Below are positions 13,801 to 26,530 of a stretch of DNA of 64,000 nucleotides, one piece after another; positions within the stretch are counted from its first letter, which is position 1, and every line of letters begins with the position of its first letter. This DNA is from Scortum barcoo (taxonomy: Eukaryota > Chordata > Actinopteri > Centrarchiformes > Terapontidae). The notes under the pieces are model-generated. The model made no database searches. It saw only the letters and a program-made list of their open reading frames with translations, and was not told the DNA's origin. The stretch spans positions 7,537,501 through 7,601,500 of the forward strand of contig CM041544.1 of the NCBI GenBank assembly GCA_023238725.1, written 5' to 3'. The translations under genes were made by a program, and so were the position numbers.

Positions 13801-14519
13801 CAAAGGACAAACAGTGTAATCAATCACATGACATGCTCTTCACTTTTGTGATTAGAGCCAAATGTTGTGCTTCAGAGTTAGTCACAAATACTGCCAAATA
13901 ATATGTGACAAAACAATAAATATTTTTTTGTACCAGAGGTTGTGTTTTCCTGGGCATCTCCATCTCTTCCTCTTCCTCTACTTTTCACTTCGCCAAAGAC
14001 TTTTTCTGAGGCAATTACGAAAGTTTAAGGTATCAAGGGAGATGATATTTCAGTTCGACTAGGCTGTGTCCACACTCTGCTGTTCAATAACTGTCTGGTT
14101 ACATGTTCCTGCAGATTGAGAAAAAGCAGCTGAAAAAAATTGTACTCATTTCCTTGAAACTTTGTTGGAGCTATAAGCTCTCATTTATGGTTACAAATAG
14201 ATCTTTAATTCTCCAGGAGAGAGTCTCATCTCATTACCCAAACCTCCATGCATCTGCCATTTATATTATGAGCAAGATGCTGAGTTTAATCAAATATTCC
14301 TATAGTTTTTCATTTATTTTATACCTTTTTGAGTCCTGCTGGCAGATTTAATTGGATTAAAAGAAAAAGTAAGCACACAGCACTGTAGCACCTTTGACAA
14401 GCTTGCAGTTGTTTGCTTAAGACTACATGACATGTAGCTCTTTTTCCCCTCAAGTTTGAAGTTGTGGACAAACGTGTCTGCCAAATAATAATATTTATTT
14501 TCATTTTGTCATTGTTTAT
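10877..14519. other. noncoding, nothing recognised
   Basis: Unique-looking sequence. Frames of 129 and 115 codons at 13434-13827 overlap in different frames on the same strand and have no recognisable content. Confidence 0.5.
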
Positions 14520-15048
14520 CAGTGATGGAGGAAAAGTGCAGATCCTGTACTTAAATAAAAGCACCACACTTCATAAAATAATTCTCCATTAATCGTTTGG
14601 AATGTAGAAAAAAAAAGTAAGAAATGCTGTTAAATTACCCAAAGCCCAAAATGACATCTTCACAATGCTTGCTTTTTCCAACTAAATAGTACAAAATTCA
14701 AAAATTTAAAAAGGAAATTAAGACAAGGAAAATAATTAAAAGGAAAGGCAGCAAATCCAAATTTTACATGAAGAATGTAACATTTATCAAAATAGTTCTT
14801 TAATAGTTAATTTTCACTCAGTCGATTAATCACTGAATCATCTCAGTTGTATTTTTTTACATTTTCATATGTTTTGTATGCAAAAATTTTAATTTGTAAA
14901 GTAACTAGTAAGTACAAAGTGTAGTGAAGTAAAACGTTTCCCTTTGACATGCAGAGGAGTATAAAAGTGACATGATTAGATTATGACCAAGGAAAGTTTA
15001 TGCAGTATGGTACTTTAAGTAAATGTACTTAGTTACATTTCTCCACTG
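14520..15048. mobile_element. non-autonomous DNA element (outer) of nested pair
   Basis: The ends are imperfect inverted repeats of about 35 bp: the left starts CAGTGATGGAGGAAAAGTGC with CCTGTACTTAA; the right, reversed, starts CAGTGGAGAAATGTAAC with TACATTTACTTAA. It resembles the abundant teleost element rich in AAGTAC/GTACTT motifs. Flanks share only TTTAT, so no clean target duplication was found. A second repeat interrupts it. Confidence 0.75.
14578..14850. repeat. inner repeat inserted in the 14520-15048 element
   Basis: Starts near CATTAATCGTTTGG, passes CCCAAAGCCCAAAATGACATC and CTTCACAATGCTTGC, and ends near CAGTCGATTAATCACTGAATC. The ATTAATCG ends and the CCAAGGTGAC-like middle recall another common fish repeat. 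Its position inside the outer element implies it inserted later. Confidence 0.65.
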
Positions 15049-16694
15049 TTTTTATGATTGGTTGCTCCTGATCGGTATCTAATGAGAACTTCAGGAAAAT
15101 TTCTAGCAACTGTGACAGTTGTTGTGGCAATATTATGCAGATGAAGATGTTCTCTCTGTGTTTTCCCATTCTCCCTGCTGGAGACCACACTGGATATTCA
15201 AAGTTAAAATGTTTTTTGTTTGTAATTATTATTTCGATTTTCTCTTTGTATGACAAAGCTGTCATCCAAGTGCCCTCCTATTGGCAGATATCAATGAGCT
15301 GACTCTTCACAGAGCTGGCAGATCAAAATCATTAGGACCATATACACTACAGTGTATGATCTATGAACAGACACAGGTACATTTTATATCTTTATTGTCA
15401 CAGCACCTGGGCATCAAAGAGCATCAAACAACTCCCTTTTTGGTGCCATCTGTCATTGTAGTCATTAATGACTCTGTAAACGGAGCATATGGGTTTTGTC
15501 TATGTCAGCAGTGACTGGTTTATGTCTCCTTACAAGCTTGTAATGCATCTCTGTCTTTTCAAACAAGAGACAAACAGTTGATTAAGAGCCTCCCTCAAAA
15601 AAGGATCCTCTCTTGATTTATTTTTTAAGAGGTTCGGAGATGCACATTTCCTAAAGCCAAGGGAATTTCTCATAAGGTGGAAGGGAAGAAAAAGCAGACA
15701 GAAAGTCAGCTATTTCATGTGCCGTCACATCAAAATGACTGCTGTCCACCCACACAAAGGGAGCAGGTATAATCAGACTGTCAGTCAGTATGAGTAAGGG
15801 CAAACGCATTCACAGTCACACTAAAATGAATGCAGATCATAGACTTATCTATGCATGTAGGTCAGAAAAACATTTGCAACAGCATGCCACTGGGTTATGG
15901 ATAGGGACACCTCTACCTCTACCCGGATCTGCCTTCATGTTGATGCTGAGAAGGTGTAACTGAGTCCTCTTGTCAGAAGGCTAATCCCTCACAGGGACAG
16001 ATTTAGCTGCCGCGTCTCATCAAGCTTTCATCTGAGTCCAGAGCTGATGTCATCAAGCCCACTGCCCTTACTAACCAAGTTATGTTAAGAGCACACGGCT
16101 TCACACTTGCTCTTCAGCAGCACAGCCGCTGCTGCCGTTACGGGAGAGAGGCGACTGACGGATTAATGGGTCGAGATCTGCCAGGAGGCTCCTTCCTCAT
16201 CACCAAAGAGCATCAGGAAGATCTGGTGCGGGTCAACTTCCAGATTCACAGACTGTCAAATGCCAGCGGGGTGCGTTTGTGATGAAGAGGAGATCTGAAG
16301 CGGCCTCAAAGCTCTGATCAGTCATCCCCGCCCCAAAAACCCCTTAAACCCCCTCTGGTGCCTGCGGGGCCGTCTGCGGACACCCTGCACAGCACGCGCA
16401 ATTACCCTTTAAGCTGTTCCCAAGCACAATTACCTTCACTCCTTAGCAGAGCAACACATGGTATTGCAATAATGCAGGGAATGGTCATTGGTGGCTTGTG
16501 TATGTGTGTATGTGTGTGTAGGAGTGAGGATTGTTGAGTTAGTAACACTACCCTTTATCCTGTCTCCCAGTTAGGAAGACCACACTGTGATCAAAGTCTC
16601 TTTGAAGATCTGCAGTCATGGAGGTAACATGGAAATGTGTAGACTAATAGTATTTTGCTATTTGGCAAATGTTTCAGTACTAACTATATAAAGA
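15049..16694. other. noncoding, nothing recognised
   Basis: A more GC-rich patch at about 15920-16400 could be a conserved noncoding element, but conservation is not testable here. Confidence 0.45.
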
Positions 16695-16805
16695 TTTTGA
16701 ATGTAAAAAGGTCAGCATGCTGACCTTAGCATTTAGCTCAAGGCACTGCTTTGTTTACTTACAGTCTCACAGAGCTGCTAGTATGGTCTTAGACTATTAG
16801 TGAGT
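16695..16805 (-). repeat. interspersed repeat family B fragment
   Basis: CAGCATGCTGACCTTAGCAT, TTAGCTCAAGGCACTGC and CACAGAGCTGCTAGTATGGT continue the part of family B that begins at the right end of the 4785-5060 copy. Confidence 0.6.
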
Positions 16806-17124
16806 GTGAAGCTTTATTTTTCATGATGGCAGGATTTTTAGCCAAATGAAGCATAATTCTGGTTTATTACATATTAAAACTTGCTCTTTATCACTGATCA
16901 GTTGTGAAGCTTTGTGTTAGTTCAGGCAGAGCGCTGAAGACAAGTCCATGTCAGCTGTGCAGCGTCAGCTGTCGCATTCATGCTCTTTTAATTATGTTGA
17001 TTTTTCTTATTAGTTTCTTGTTCCACAAGGCACGCCACCTGAAATACCTCACTGAAGTGAAATAAAATGGAAAATCAGTCAGACTTCAGGCTAGGATGAG
17101 CCTCTTATATACTGACTGTATACT

Positions 17125-17165
17125 CAGTGGCCACTTTATTAGATACACCTGCACAGACTATCACA
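17125..17165. repeat. short transposon end (ACTCAGTGGCCACTTTATTAG motif)
   Basis: TACTCAGTGGCCACTTTATT then AGATACACCTGCACA resembles the end of a DNA transposon frequent in fish. Only about 40 bp remains. Confidence 0.4.
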
Positions 17166-18103
17166 ACAGCTCAGCCATAAAATCTCCCCTTACAAAGATG
17201 ATCATTTTCAGTTGTGATTGCTGCCAGAGAAGTATTAATTCAACTGTGTGCTTATTATTGATGTAGTTTTACCCACATCATTTCATTTACAAACATGAGG
17301 GAGGAGGAATATTTCAATGAATTTCAAATATGATGCAGTCCAGCACCAACTACAACCTCAGTAATAAAAATTGAAATGTTGAGTTGATGGTGTCAACAAA
17401 ATCTGAATATTAGTCTTCCCAAATGTAGAATTCGTGGCAGATCTGTGAGAAGTGAACAGGTAGTGTTTTTAACAGTTGCACTAGCAGCGTGTTTGAAATT
17501 GTGTTAATACTAATAATCATTTATCTATAAATGCAATGAGGAATTTTTACTGACACTTCGGATATACTTGCTCCTCATTTTATCTCCAAATAAAATGCTT
17601 TAGTTAATCTGGTAAACTGCTGGTTTGTTCACACATCTGAGTGCTGTGCCCAGTGGCCAGTATGTTTTTCACCCTGCCAAGCATGATTGTAGCCATGCTG
17701 CCTCGCTGAGTACAGTACTGTCATAAGAGAGGAACGGCAGCCAAAGCAACAAAAATATCGCCCAAGCTGTAATAAACCACAATTAACAAACAAATGAGCC
17801 AGAATTTTAAATGTCCACAACTGTGTAGATGGTGTCTGCAAAGTGAGCGAGTGTGTAGGTGAGGGGTGAAGAGGGCTTTTGCACTCATGCATGCGCCTCT
17901 CCACGTGCACTTCCTTTGAAAGCTCCATGCCCAGCTTGGTGCCATCAATTGTTAGAGATGGTGGAGTGATTAATTTCTGTGTCAGGGTTTGGGCTGATTG
18001 GACAAGCCTTTGGGGAGAGTCGGATTGATTGGATAGTTCCTGTTTCTGTATAGCTGCAGCGGTTGTAATGGTGGGGGTGGAGGGGTGGGGGGGTTGAGGA
18101 GGC

Positions 18104-18366
18104 GCAGTCTCTCTCTCTCTCTCTCTCTCCACTCTCTCTCTCTCCCCAGAGATTGGCCACAAATTAATACAAATCAGAGTCCTCCTCTCTGCCCGAGCCT
18201 CGTCGCTCACCTTCCCCCCAGGTAGGAAAAAGGAGAGAGGACGATGGAGCAGGTGCGGCCAAGTGCAGAGCAATCGGAAGAGAAATGATTGGAATATCAG
18301 TGAGTGAGTGGCTTTTGTGCTTGAGAGACAATATGTGTGTCTGTGTGTGTGTGAGAGAGAGTGAGA

Positions 18367-18426
<60 letters not shown>
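18104..18426. repeat. paired (CT)n and (GA)n microsatellites
   Basis: A (CT)n tract at about 18106-18145 and an interrupted (GA)n tract at about 18354-18425 lie about 210 bp apart on the same strand, so they are complementary inverted repeats. (TG)n at 18334-18352 adjoins the second tract. The 270-codon minus-strand frame across this region (18441-17629) owes its length and Ser-Leu/Arg-Glu runs to the repeats and is not considered a gene. Confidence 0.95.
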
Positions 18427-18429
<3 letters not shown>

Positions 18430-21182
18430 AAGCAATAACACATATTGAAAACTATTGTCACAAAGCCTTGGAAAAACATATGGTGTTCCAGTTATGCTGC
18501 TGACACCTGTGTTGATAAAGATTTGTACTGTACTGTATGTCCTGGTTAAGCATCCGGACAGATGTTTGAATTTTTAAATCTTCGGCTGTGATTTTGATCA
18601 AAACTTGCTCACATGCCGCGGCTCAACAGATTGTCAAAAACCTCAATAAGCGGACTAAAACGGCACACTCCTGACATGCATCCGTGTGAATCTGCACATT
18701 TGAGCTCGCTCTGTGGTCTGTACGGTGTTTGTCATATCACGCCACACAATGAGGGCCATCACCAGCGCAGTGATGGTGGCAGAGTGACCCCTTCTGGTGT
18801 GACGCCCAGCACTGACTGCTCTCCTCTGTGGACAGTGTACCCAGTGCTCCCAGTCTGACTCAGTGCTGTGTTGTGCTGTGTCAATGTCTCCAGGCTTTAT
18901 CAGAGGACCTCAATGACATAAAGACATGGAGCAACTAAATCGCAGTCTTCAGGAGCCTCGCTGCTGTTTAAAAGGTTTCTCTTTACTCCTCACTCTTAAT
19001 TCTTCTAAATGTGAATTGCCTGTATGTGCATTAGTTAGTGACTAACTGCAGTATTTTACATAAGTATTGAAGAATATGTATATGTGTTGTCTCAGTGAGC
19101 TCAGGTTATCCTTTACTTCTACACAACATTTTTTGTTCTTTAACATCAGATAATCCAATATCTAAAACTACAGCCTCTGCAGAAAAGGTATCAAGATTTC
19201 TAAAATGACTTTATTGATTTAACTCTACCTTCTGGTGGGTTTTGTCTTTCTGGTTGAGGGTCAGTAATGCACAGCAAACATCTCATTTTAGTGGGCAGAG
19301 CTCTATTGATCTTTCCATCACACAATATTGTTCAAATTCACCATGTGTTCCTCTCCATTTCATTAACATGGACTGACCTGTGGAGTTTTACTATAGAGCA
19401 GCTTAATTTTGTGTGTGCTGTTTGTGTGGATGTGGTGAATGTGGTATAATACACTGCCTTAACTGGGTGAGATCTTGTGTGACATTAATCCTTAGGGGAC
19501 AGTAGTGACACTTCAGATTGACAAATCCTTTTCATCTCACTTTCATAACCCAGTATGTCATCGCTGAGAGCACCTCAGATAAACCGTAGCCTTTAGCCCG
19601 TATCAAGTGCAGCTCTGTGAGAATAACCTTGGACACTGTCCTCTGATGCTGCCGACACATGGAGATTAGCAGCCTGATGTCAGAGTGTCAAAGCTGATCT
19701 AAGTCCAGCGGCTTTTCCTCTGTCAGTGGTCGCACATGACCCACAGCCATCAGAGCTCTAATGAATTAGGATGCTATGCAGTAACCGTGCACCACTGAAT
19801 TGCTTTTTTATCAGCAATCAGCCATGTTTTCTGAGCAGTGCTGTCTAAGTAAATATTATATGTCCATGTGAGTCCTGCATTGGATAGTGATGGCCCCTGA
19901 CATATTGGCCCAAATGGGGCCCGATATGTGCCTAAATGTCAGGAGGTGGTATAAAGGGTAAAGGGAAACTTATTTTTAACCTATGTAGCAAGCAACAAAC
20001 ACACCCACCTGTGGGCCATATTTGTCCAAAAGGCCCCACCTGCACCTCCTTGGCCAAATTATTAGTCCACATCTTGGTTGGATCAGTTCCTTATAATTAA
20101 AACATTTGCCTATATTTAAAATAAGTTATTCCTAAGTGCAGATTTACACACCACCCAAACTAGTTTTTGTGCAAGTTGTTATTAAATATTTACACCCCGC
20201 AACTACCAGCTAGCTTGCTAATATATGGCAACTAAAGGGGTGTTGTGGAATATGGTCCACACCATGAAACTTGCTCAAAGGTTGTTTCATGGACTGGGAG
20301 GTTTCACAGAAAAAACCCAATATACCTTTAATTACAAAACATTATGCGATGTTACCCTAAATGACAACAAAGTGTCATTAATTTATAACTGGATATTTCC
20401 CACTGGATCTAAACTCCATGAAGACTTCTAACTTTGAAAAAAAAAAAATCTGTGAATAAAACATAGTGATAGCTACTATGACAAATGATTATCAGTTAAG
20501 TTAAGGTTTACCCCCCCAAAAACTGTGATTTTTGGAATCTATGTTACAGCTATTAATGCTACTGTGCCACCATTTCTTCTCTTTTGATAGGACAATACTA
20601 GGTTTTAATTATGCCACTTATTTCCAGTAGTTCACTAGTTTGAAATTAGCTAGCCGGTGATCCACTTGTGCAGACACACTGTATGGAGCTGATGGACAAA
20701 TTGTTATGGGCCCAAGGGCTCATCAGTATCACATGTGGGGCTCACATGGACATTTCGTTCCAATGTTCTTTCCTTTCTGTCATTCATAGCACTTAGATGC
20801 AATCAGTGTGCAGGGACCCGAGCTCATTTGCTTTACAGAACTTGATTAAAGTCTGTCTTCGTTGAGAATAACAGTGTTTACTCGGATGGTAATGGATATT
20901 GCATGTAGGTCAGCCTGTGTTTCGTTGTTCATACGGTTTTGTCAAAGCGCCGTCTCATGTGAAAACGCAGCAGCAGGAGGACTCCAGGGCTTCAAGTGGG
21001 TCGCAGAGGGACGCTTTCAGTTCCCTTGTTCCTTCTCTGCTTCCTTTACTGTCATCATTCACACCCGAGTGCTTCTTTATGGTTTGGCATTAGTCTATGA
21101 GCTCATGAGCCCTCCGTGCCCCTGAGGAAATCTACTGTTCACACTGGACATACAGTGGAGTTAGACTAATATGTCAGTTTTA
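18430..21182. other. noncoding, mostly unrecognised
   Basis: Around 19890-20060 a segment with GGCCC/GGGGCC words may be a diverged repeat. No gene seen. Confidence 0.45.
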
Positions 21183-21517
21183 ATTCCATCCATCCATTTT
21201 CTGTTCCCACTTTATCCTGACACACAGGGTCACAGGGGTGCTGGAGCCTATCTCTCTCAGCTATCTTGGGCGAGAGGTAGAGGCGGTGTCCACCTGGACT
21301 GGACGCCAGTCAGTAACAGGGCTGACATAGATAGACAGACAACCACTCACACTCACATTCACACCTAGGAGCAATTTGGAGTTGCCAATTAATCTTTTGG
21401 ATTGTGGGAGGAAGCTGGAGTACCCAGAGAGAACCCACACAGGCACAGGGAGAACATGCAAACTCCACACAGAACCCTGTTGCTGTGAGGCGACAGTGCT
21501 AACCACTACACTGCCCT
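21183..21517 (-). repeat. teleost interspersed repeat with CCATCCATCC end (non-LTR-derived)
   Basis: On the plus strand it starts CCATCCATCCATTTTCTG and includes CACAGGGGTGCTGGAGCCTA, ACAACCACTCACACTCACAT, GGAGAACATGCAAACTCCAC and TGTGAGGCGACAGTGCTAAC, a very common fish repeat. The (ATGG)n end as a 3' tail implies minus orientation. The 81-codon and 65-codon frames across it are not genes. Exact family not assigned. Confidence 0.8.
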
Positions 21518-23164
21518 GGCTTTTTAATTCAATTCAGTAAATCATTTAAACCCTTCTTTGTATTTAGATTGTGTTCCTCGGGATGCTTTAGGGCTACAAA
21601 ATTGTCTCTTTTGGTCACAGTTGCCTTTATCTCAAACTGGATGAAATGTGGCTCTAAATCCTCCCTCGAGGCTGTTTTTCCCAATGAAACCTGCATGTCC
21701 ACAGGGTAGAGCACCATGCTATCCCCCCTTCCTCAGGCACCACTAATCGCCCCTAAATCAGATGCCTTCAGCAATTTCACAGGACAATGATGTTGCCACT
21801 GTTAAACCCTGAGGCAAATCACCATACGGAACGAGAGCAGGAGGTATCTGTAGCAAAATTGGAGCACCATATGTTTCTCAAAGGGTTTTTTTGATAATGG
21901 TTTTCCTTGATATGGGCACACACACACAAAAACGCACACACACCCACAGAGAAGAGAGGGAGAAAGTGAGAGAGACGTAGCCCAAAAGGCTCATGGAGGA
22001 GGAAAGCCCTAGATTTGCTCACCAGACAGGCTTTACTGATAAAAGATGAAAGCCCTCTGAGTGTCACTGTCACACACACACACACAGAAGACAGAGCCTT
22101 GGGCCAGCAGACAGACTGCTGTTCACAGAGGAGACCTCGGTGTTCACGGGTCAGGTGTGGTTCTCTCTCTGCTGCTGTGAGGTTACCTCACCGACTGAAG
22201 TTAACTTCAGTTGTGTTTTTTTATCCTATATATACACTACACAGGCATGTTTTACTCAATTACTCAGTTACTCTTTTACTAAATGACTCTGCTTGGAATG
22301 ATTTATAAAAACCTATCTCATGTTTTTTCCTCAAAAAAGTTTAATTTCCTGTCTACTCATCTGCCAGACACCACTTGTCTCCCACATCATCCACTTATTT
22401 TGTGATGTCACAAAAACACGCTGATACGTACACGTGTGAAAGTCAGATTTAAGGAAACAGATTTTTGACTTGAGGCTTTAACCTTGATCACATGGTGTAT
22501 CCTCTCACTCCAACATATATCCAATGATCATGGCAGTGTACCTAAAGTATATTACACACAGGAAGACTTTGAAAAAACTAAAGGCTGACATCCTCTAAAT
22601 ACATCGACATCTAAAGACAAACTACTACAAGTCAAAGAGTAGAACAGACTAGAACATTTTGCAAAGCCTGGAGATCTTGCAGGGTCACTATTTCCAAGAC
22701 TGCAACTACATTTTTTTTTTCAAATCCTGCTACAGGTGGAAATTTAGAAAAAGAAAAACTGTTGAACAATGAAGCAGCAACAGAGGCAGATTTTGGCCAC
22801 AGCTGCCTTTGTGTGTGCAGTGGCCTGGCGTTCATGTCAGTAACCTCACGTCACTATTTGCATGAGTCAGTATTAAAAACTCCTGATAATATTTAACATG
22901 TTTGACTTTACTGGAATGAGAAAGATGAGAAGAAGACTCGAACTGAGTCTTATGACCCCTTTTCAACACCACTCACCTGAAAGCTGTGCTGCTACTATGG
23001 CAGTCGACATTTCTGCTGTTAATATAGCATTTCCAAAGCCACACATCTCCACTAGTATCCACCTGTAGGCTCTGAATCTACCTCACCTAGGTGGGAGATT
23101 AGTGTTGTTGATCTCCTTTTTATATTTTTTTATCGCCAAGAAGTCCTTCTTAGTAACACTTTTC
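21518..23164. other. noncoding, nothing recognised
   Basis: Short (CA)n tracts near 21915-21940 and 22070-22086. No supported gene. Confidence 0.5.
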
Positions 23165-23320
23165 TACACTTTTCAGTCTGTATGCTAAGCTAAGCTATCT
23201 GGCTGCTGTCTGAAGCTTAATACACAGACACTAGAGTGTGGTATCAATCTTCTCACTTTAACTTCTGGGACGAAAGAAAACAAGTGCATTTCCCAAAATG
23301 TCAAACTAATCCTTTAAAGG
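23165..23320. repeat. foldback repeat, copy 2 (one arm only)
   Basis: Contains TTCAGTCTGTATGCTAAGC, TATCTGGCTGCTG, GTGGTATCAATCTTCTCA and a terminal CATTTCCCAAAATGTC, matching the right arm of the copy at 10270. The left arm is missing or unrecognisable. Confidence 0.75.
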
Positions 23321-25598
23321 CATACTGAATAGGATTAGTCTCTGCAGGTACAGACACTGCCACATACTTCCAGGTAATAAGTGATAATTGAGAAGGATTA
23401 TTTTTGTACCAGTCTATACATTGTTTTGTTGAGAAAATCCTACTTTCTTTTACCTTTAAGACTATAAAAGGCACAATAAATAAGATGAAATAAGATGCAG
23501 TGTCATGGACATCTCCCTGTGAAGCCATGACTGCTCTCAGCAGCAGTGAGTTAATATGTTGATGTGTTCTGACAGTTGCAGCAGAGGGGATCTGCTGTCA
23601 CTCTGAATGTCTCAGCCCGGCATTTCTGACAGCCAATAAATACAAGAAGGAGACATAAGAAGAAGATATTATTGAAAAGTGCAACACCCAACAAATTCAG
23701 CGTCTCAGTCTACCTTCAGTAACGTGCCTTATTGCGCAACAGCAGAATTAATATTAAATATTAAAAGATTTATATTGACTTTGTATGTCATGTGCTCCAT
23801 TATGATACCACAATGAATTATTCTACACCGGCAAGCAAATCTATGGTGTGGAATCGAGAGATACTGGCTGGATATGTAAGAGGTGAAGGTCAGAGATGGG
23901 CGCATCAGTCATATCCAGACAATGGCAGCACTGGAGAGCGCTGGCTTCTGCCAAGGAGGAGAGAGCCTTAAGGATCCCCTTTCAGCAGATGGGGGTGTGT
24001 TAGCAGGGCAGAGGCAATTAGGCCAGCTATAATCCTCCATCTGCTTTCCTCCACCGCCGTCCCTCAGCCAGAAACAAGGCTGCCCCCCAAACCCGGAAGA
24101 CGTAGAAAAAAAACCCTGACAGGGCATGATGAAATGTTGAAAGTCAGCTATTTTTCCTTTTAATTGCATTCAACTACTTTTTGATTCCTTCACCTGCACC
24201 TGCTTCCTTTCAGATCCGCTCCCTCAACACTTTCCTTTTTGTTTCAACAATTTTCTTTACTTTCCAGAAGAACTGGAGCCATGGACATTTCGTGGCTTGA
24301 CGGTACTTGTGCGCACGTACTGGGAACAAACAGGGCAGAGTAGATAAAAACATATTTTAGGCCCACTGCTGGTGTAGACATACTGTCACCATCAAGATAA
24401 GGTATTTTAAATCTCCACACAAATGACATCCCTGGTCTGCTTGGCCTTTATGCCACCTATAACATTTAAATGCTGTTGCTGTAATTACAGTGGGGTCTTT
24501 AAAATGGCCTGAGGTGACTTTCCATTCATTCACTCAGTTATTGTTCTCAATAAGTCTTAAGAGAAGGAACAAGATGTTTTATTTTACGGCAAAAAGTGTC
24601 CAGTTTTTAAATTGTGAGGAAAATTGACTTCATGATTGGATTAAATTGCCGCTGCACTGACCTTGCCTCCAAACCACCATCGTCTCTGATGAATGTGAAT
24701 ACTGCATGTTTGCCTCCCAGTGTCAGAATCAGGCAAATCTTGTTCCGGATGGAAACCGCTGAGCAAAAAGGAAGTCACAGTGACTGCGCACCCGCTGAAC
24801 ATAAAGAGACCATCTGCTGGAATCCTCTGCCTGTCTGAAAAAGACATGACATTTACTGGTTCATTTGAGCTGTCTGTCACTTTAATTTTTCTTTTACTTT
24901 TTCTAAATGTCTGTTAGTTACTGTTGTGAGGATGGATTATGTGGATTATAAAGCACTCAGGATGTAAGAGGCTGGTATGCGTGCCATTGTCTATAGAATA
25001 AAAGATTTGTAGGACTGAGAGGACTTGACAAAGATTATTTTGTACATGGCAGCTATAAATCCACACAGTGCAGCTCCCTCCAGAGAATATAGTTTAATAA
25101 ATACTAGACACACTGCCTTGCGGGACCAAAGATAGATAAAGAATACTGTATTATGGGACAAACATCCAGAGTTGTCAGCAAAACCAGGATAGCCCATATA
25201 TCATACAGGCTGCTTTCTTCACGCCTACCTGCCCCGGGGAGAGGGTCGAGCAACAATACATAAGTGTTGCCGTTGCCACCAGTGGTGCATTGACCTTCTG
25301 CAGTGTTAACAGGTCACTGGGAGTACAGTTTTTGCCTCAGGACCAATCCACCAACTGCCTGACAAGAGGAGATGGAAAGCACATACTAAGCATTTGTGTC
25401 AATCAAGTGAATTGCCTTTTCACCAATTAAAGCACTTTTTAGCACCTGGTATTTGTGCTAAAGCTAATTTATTCTTGATTCGGTGAACTACACACTGCAA
25501 ACTCACCAGAGTGACCAACCCCCAGAGGAAATGGAAAATGACTCACTCAGCTGAGCTCTCTTGTGTGTAGCCATGTCCCTCCACTGAAAGAAAAGGCT
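23321..25598. other. noncoding, nothing recognised
   Basis: Unique-looking sequence with only short frames. Confidence 0.5.
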
Positions 25599-25620
25599 TT
25601 TTTTTTTTTTTTTTTTTTAT
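25599..25620. repeat. poly(T) tract
   Basis: About 20 consecutive T, possibly the poly(A) tail of a minus-strand retrocopy, although no body was recognised next to it. Confidence 0.9.
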
Positions 25621-26099
25621 GAGCTGTATAGAGGTTTGTTCCATCCGGCGCTCTGTCCGGGGGCATCAGCCCTGGTCTCTCAGTGGTCTGCAGGAACACA
25701 GGTTGAGGGGTCAGTGCATTAGTAGCTGTTATTCTGCAAGTCCGCAACACAGAGGGAGCCAAGAATAAAGCTCAGGGGAAGGAGCAGGTATGTTGGAGGT
25801 AGCATACTTTTTAATCACAAAACAAGACTGTCCCAACACAGTTTATTTTGTTTTTTTTTTTAATGAGCAAAGAACACATTGGACACTACTTTACCTGCAC
25901 AGCACCAAATTATACAGACAAAGTCAGCTGGTGAATGCGGTGAGGCATTTTGCAGCCAAAGAGCCAGATGTATTCATTCAGCCTTTATTTAGATCTCAAG
26001 GAATCACTGTGAGCTTGCCCCCATTTTCAGTGACATCCAGAGTACAATAAACTGAACTGAATATATATACAAAAGAAAACAAACAGTTTGACAACAGCA

Positions 26100-26530
26100 G
26101 GAATAGTTTCAAATCATGATTTTAAATTTACTCGCAGCTACAGTGGTCTTAAATTTAAATGTTTGTTGCAAAATGTTCCAAGTAAGTGCAACACAAAAAC
26201 TAAAAGTAGTTTCCACAAATTCAGTGTTTTCAGGTGAGATTTGGAGCATAAACCAATCACTTGAATGGGTTGAATAATTAGAATCAGACCAATTCAGTAA
26301 AGAAGTGATATATGATGGCAAGTTGCCATTTAGGGTTTTATAAATGAATAGAAGCCAGTGCATGTCCTGTCTCACCATAAGAGATGCCCACCCAAGCTTT
26401 TTTATACCAGAAGCAGTAATGAGTACTGCCACCAGTGATAAATCTTCAGACTGGGTGATGAACTGAATCTAGGGGTTTAAGAGTGGATGCAGAGGCGTGT
26501 CTATAGATGATATCGCCATCATCCAGGAAG
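26100..26530 (-). mobile_element. LINE fragment: reverse-transcriptase C-terminal end (L2-like)
   Basis: A minus-strand frame, 26432-26109, reads HWLLFIYKTLNGNLPSYITS, then LLNWSD, and later TWNILQQTFKF. This corresponds to the tail after the reverse-transcriptase core of fish non-LTR retrotransposons (HWxxxxYKxLNGxxPSYI...WNxLP-type pattern). Sequence up to about 26530 (GATGATATCGCCATCATCC) continues the similarity out of frame. The copy is truncated and degenerate. Clade placement (L2/Maui-like) is from memory and unsure. Confidence 0.7.

Noticed and set aside
17629..18441. 270-codon minus-strand frame, the longest in the window
   Set aside because: Its N-terminus is Leu-Ser dipeptides from (CT)n and its middle Arg-Glu runs come from another such tract. 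The rest has no recognised motif. A microsatellite artefact.
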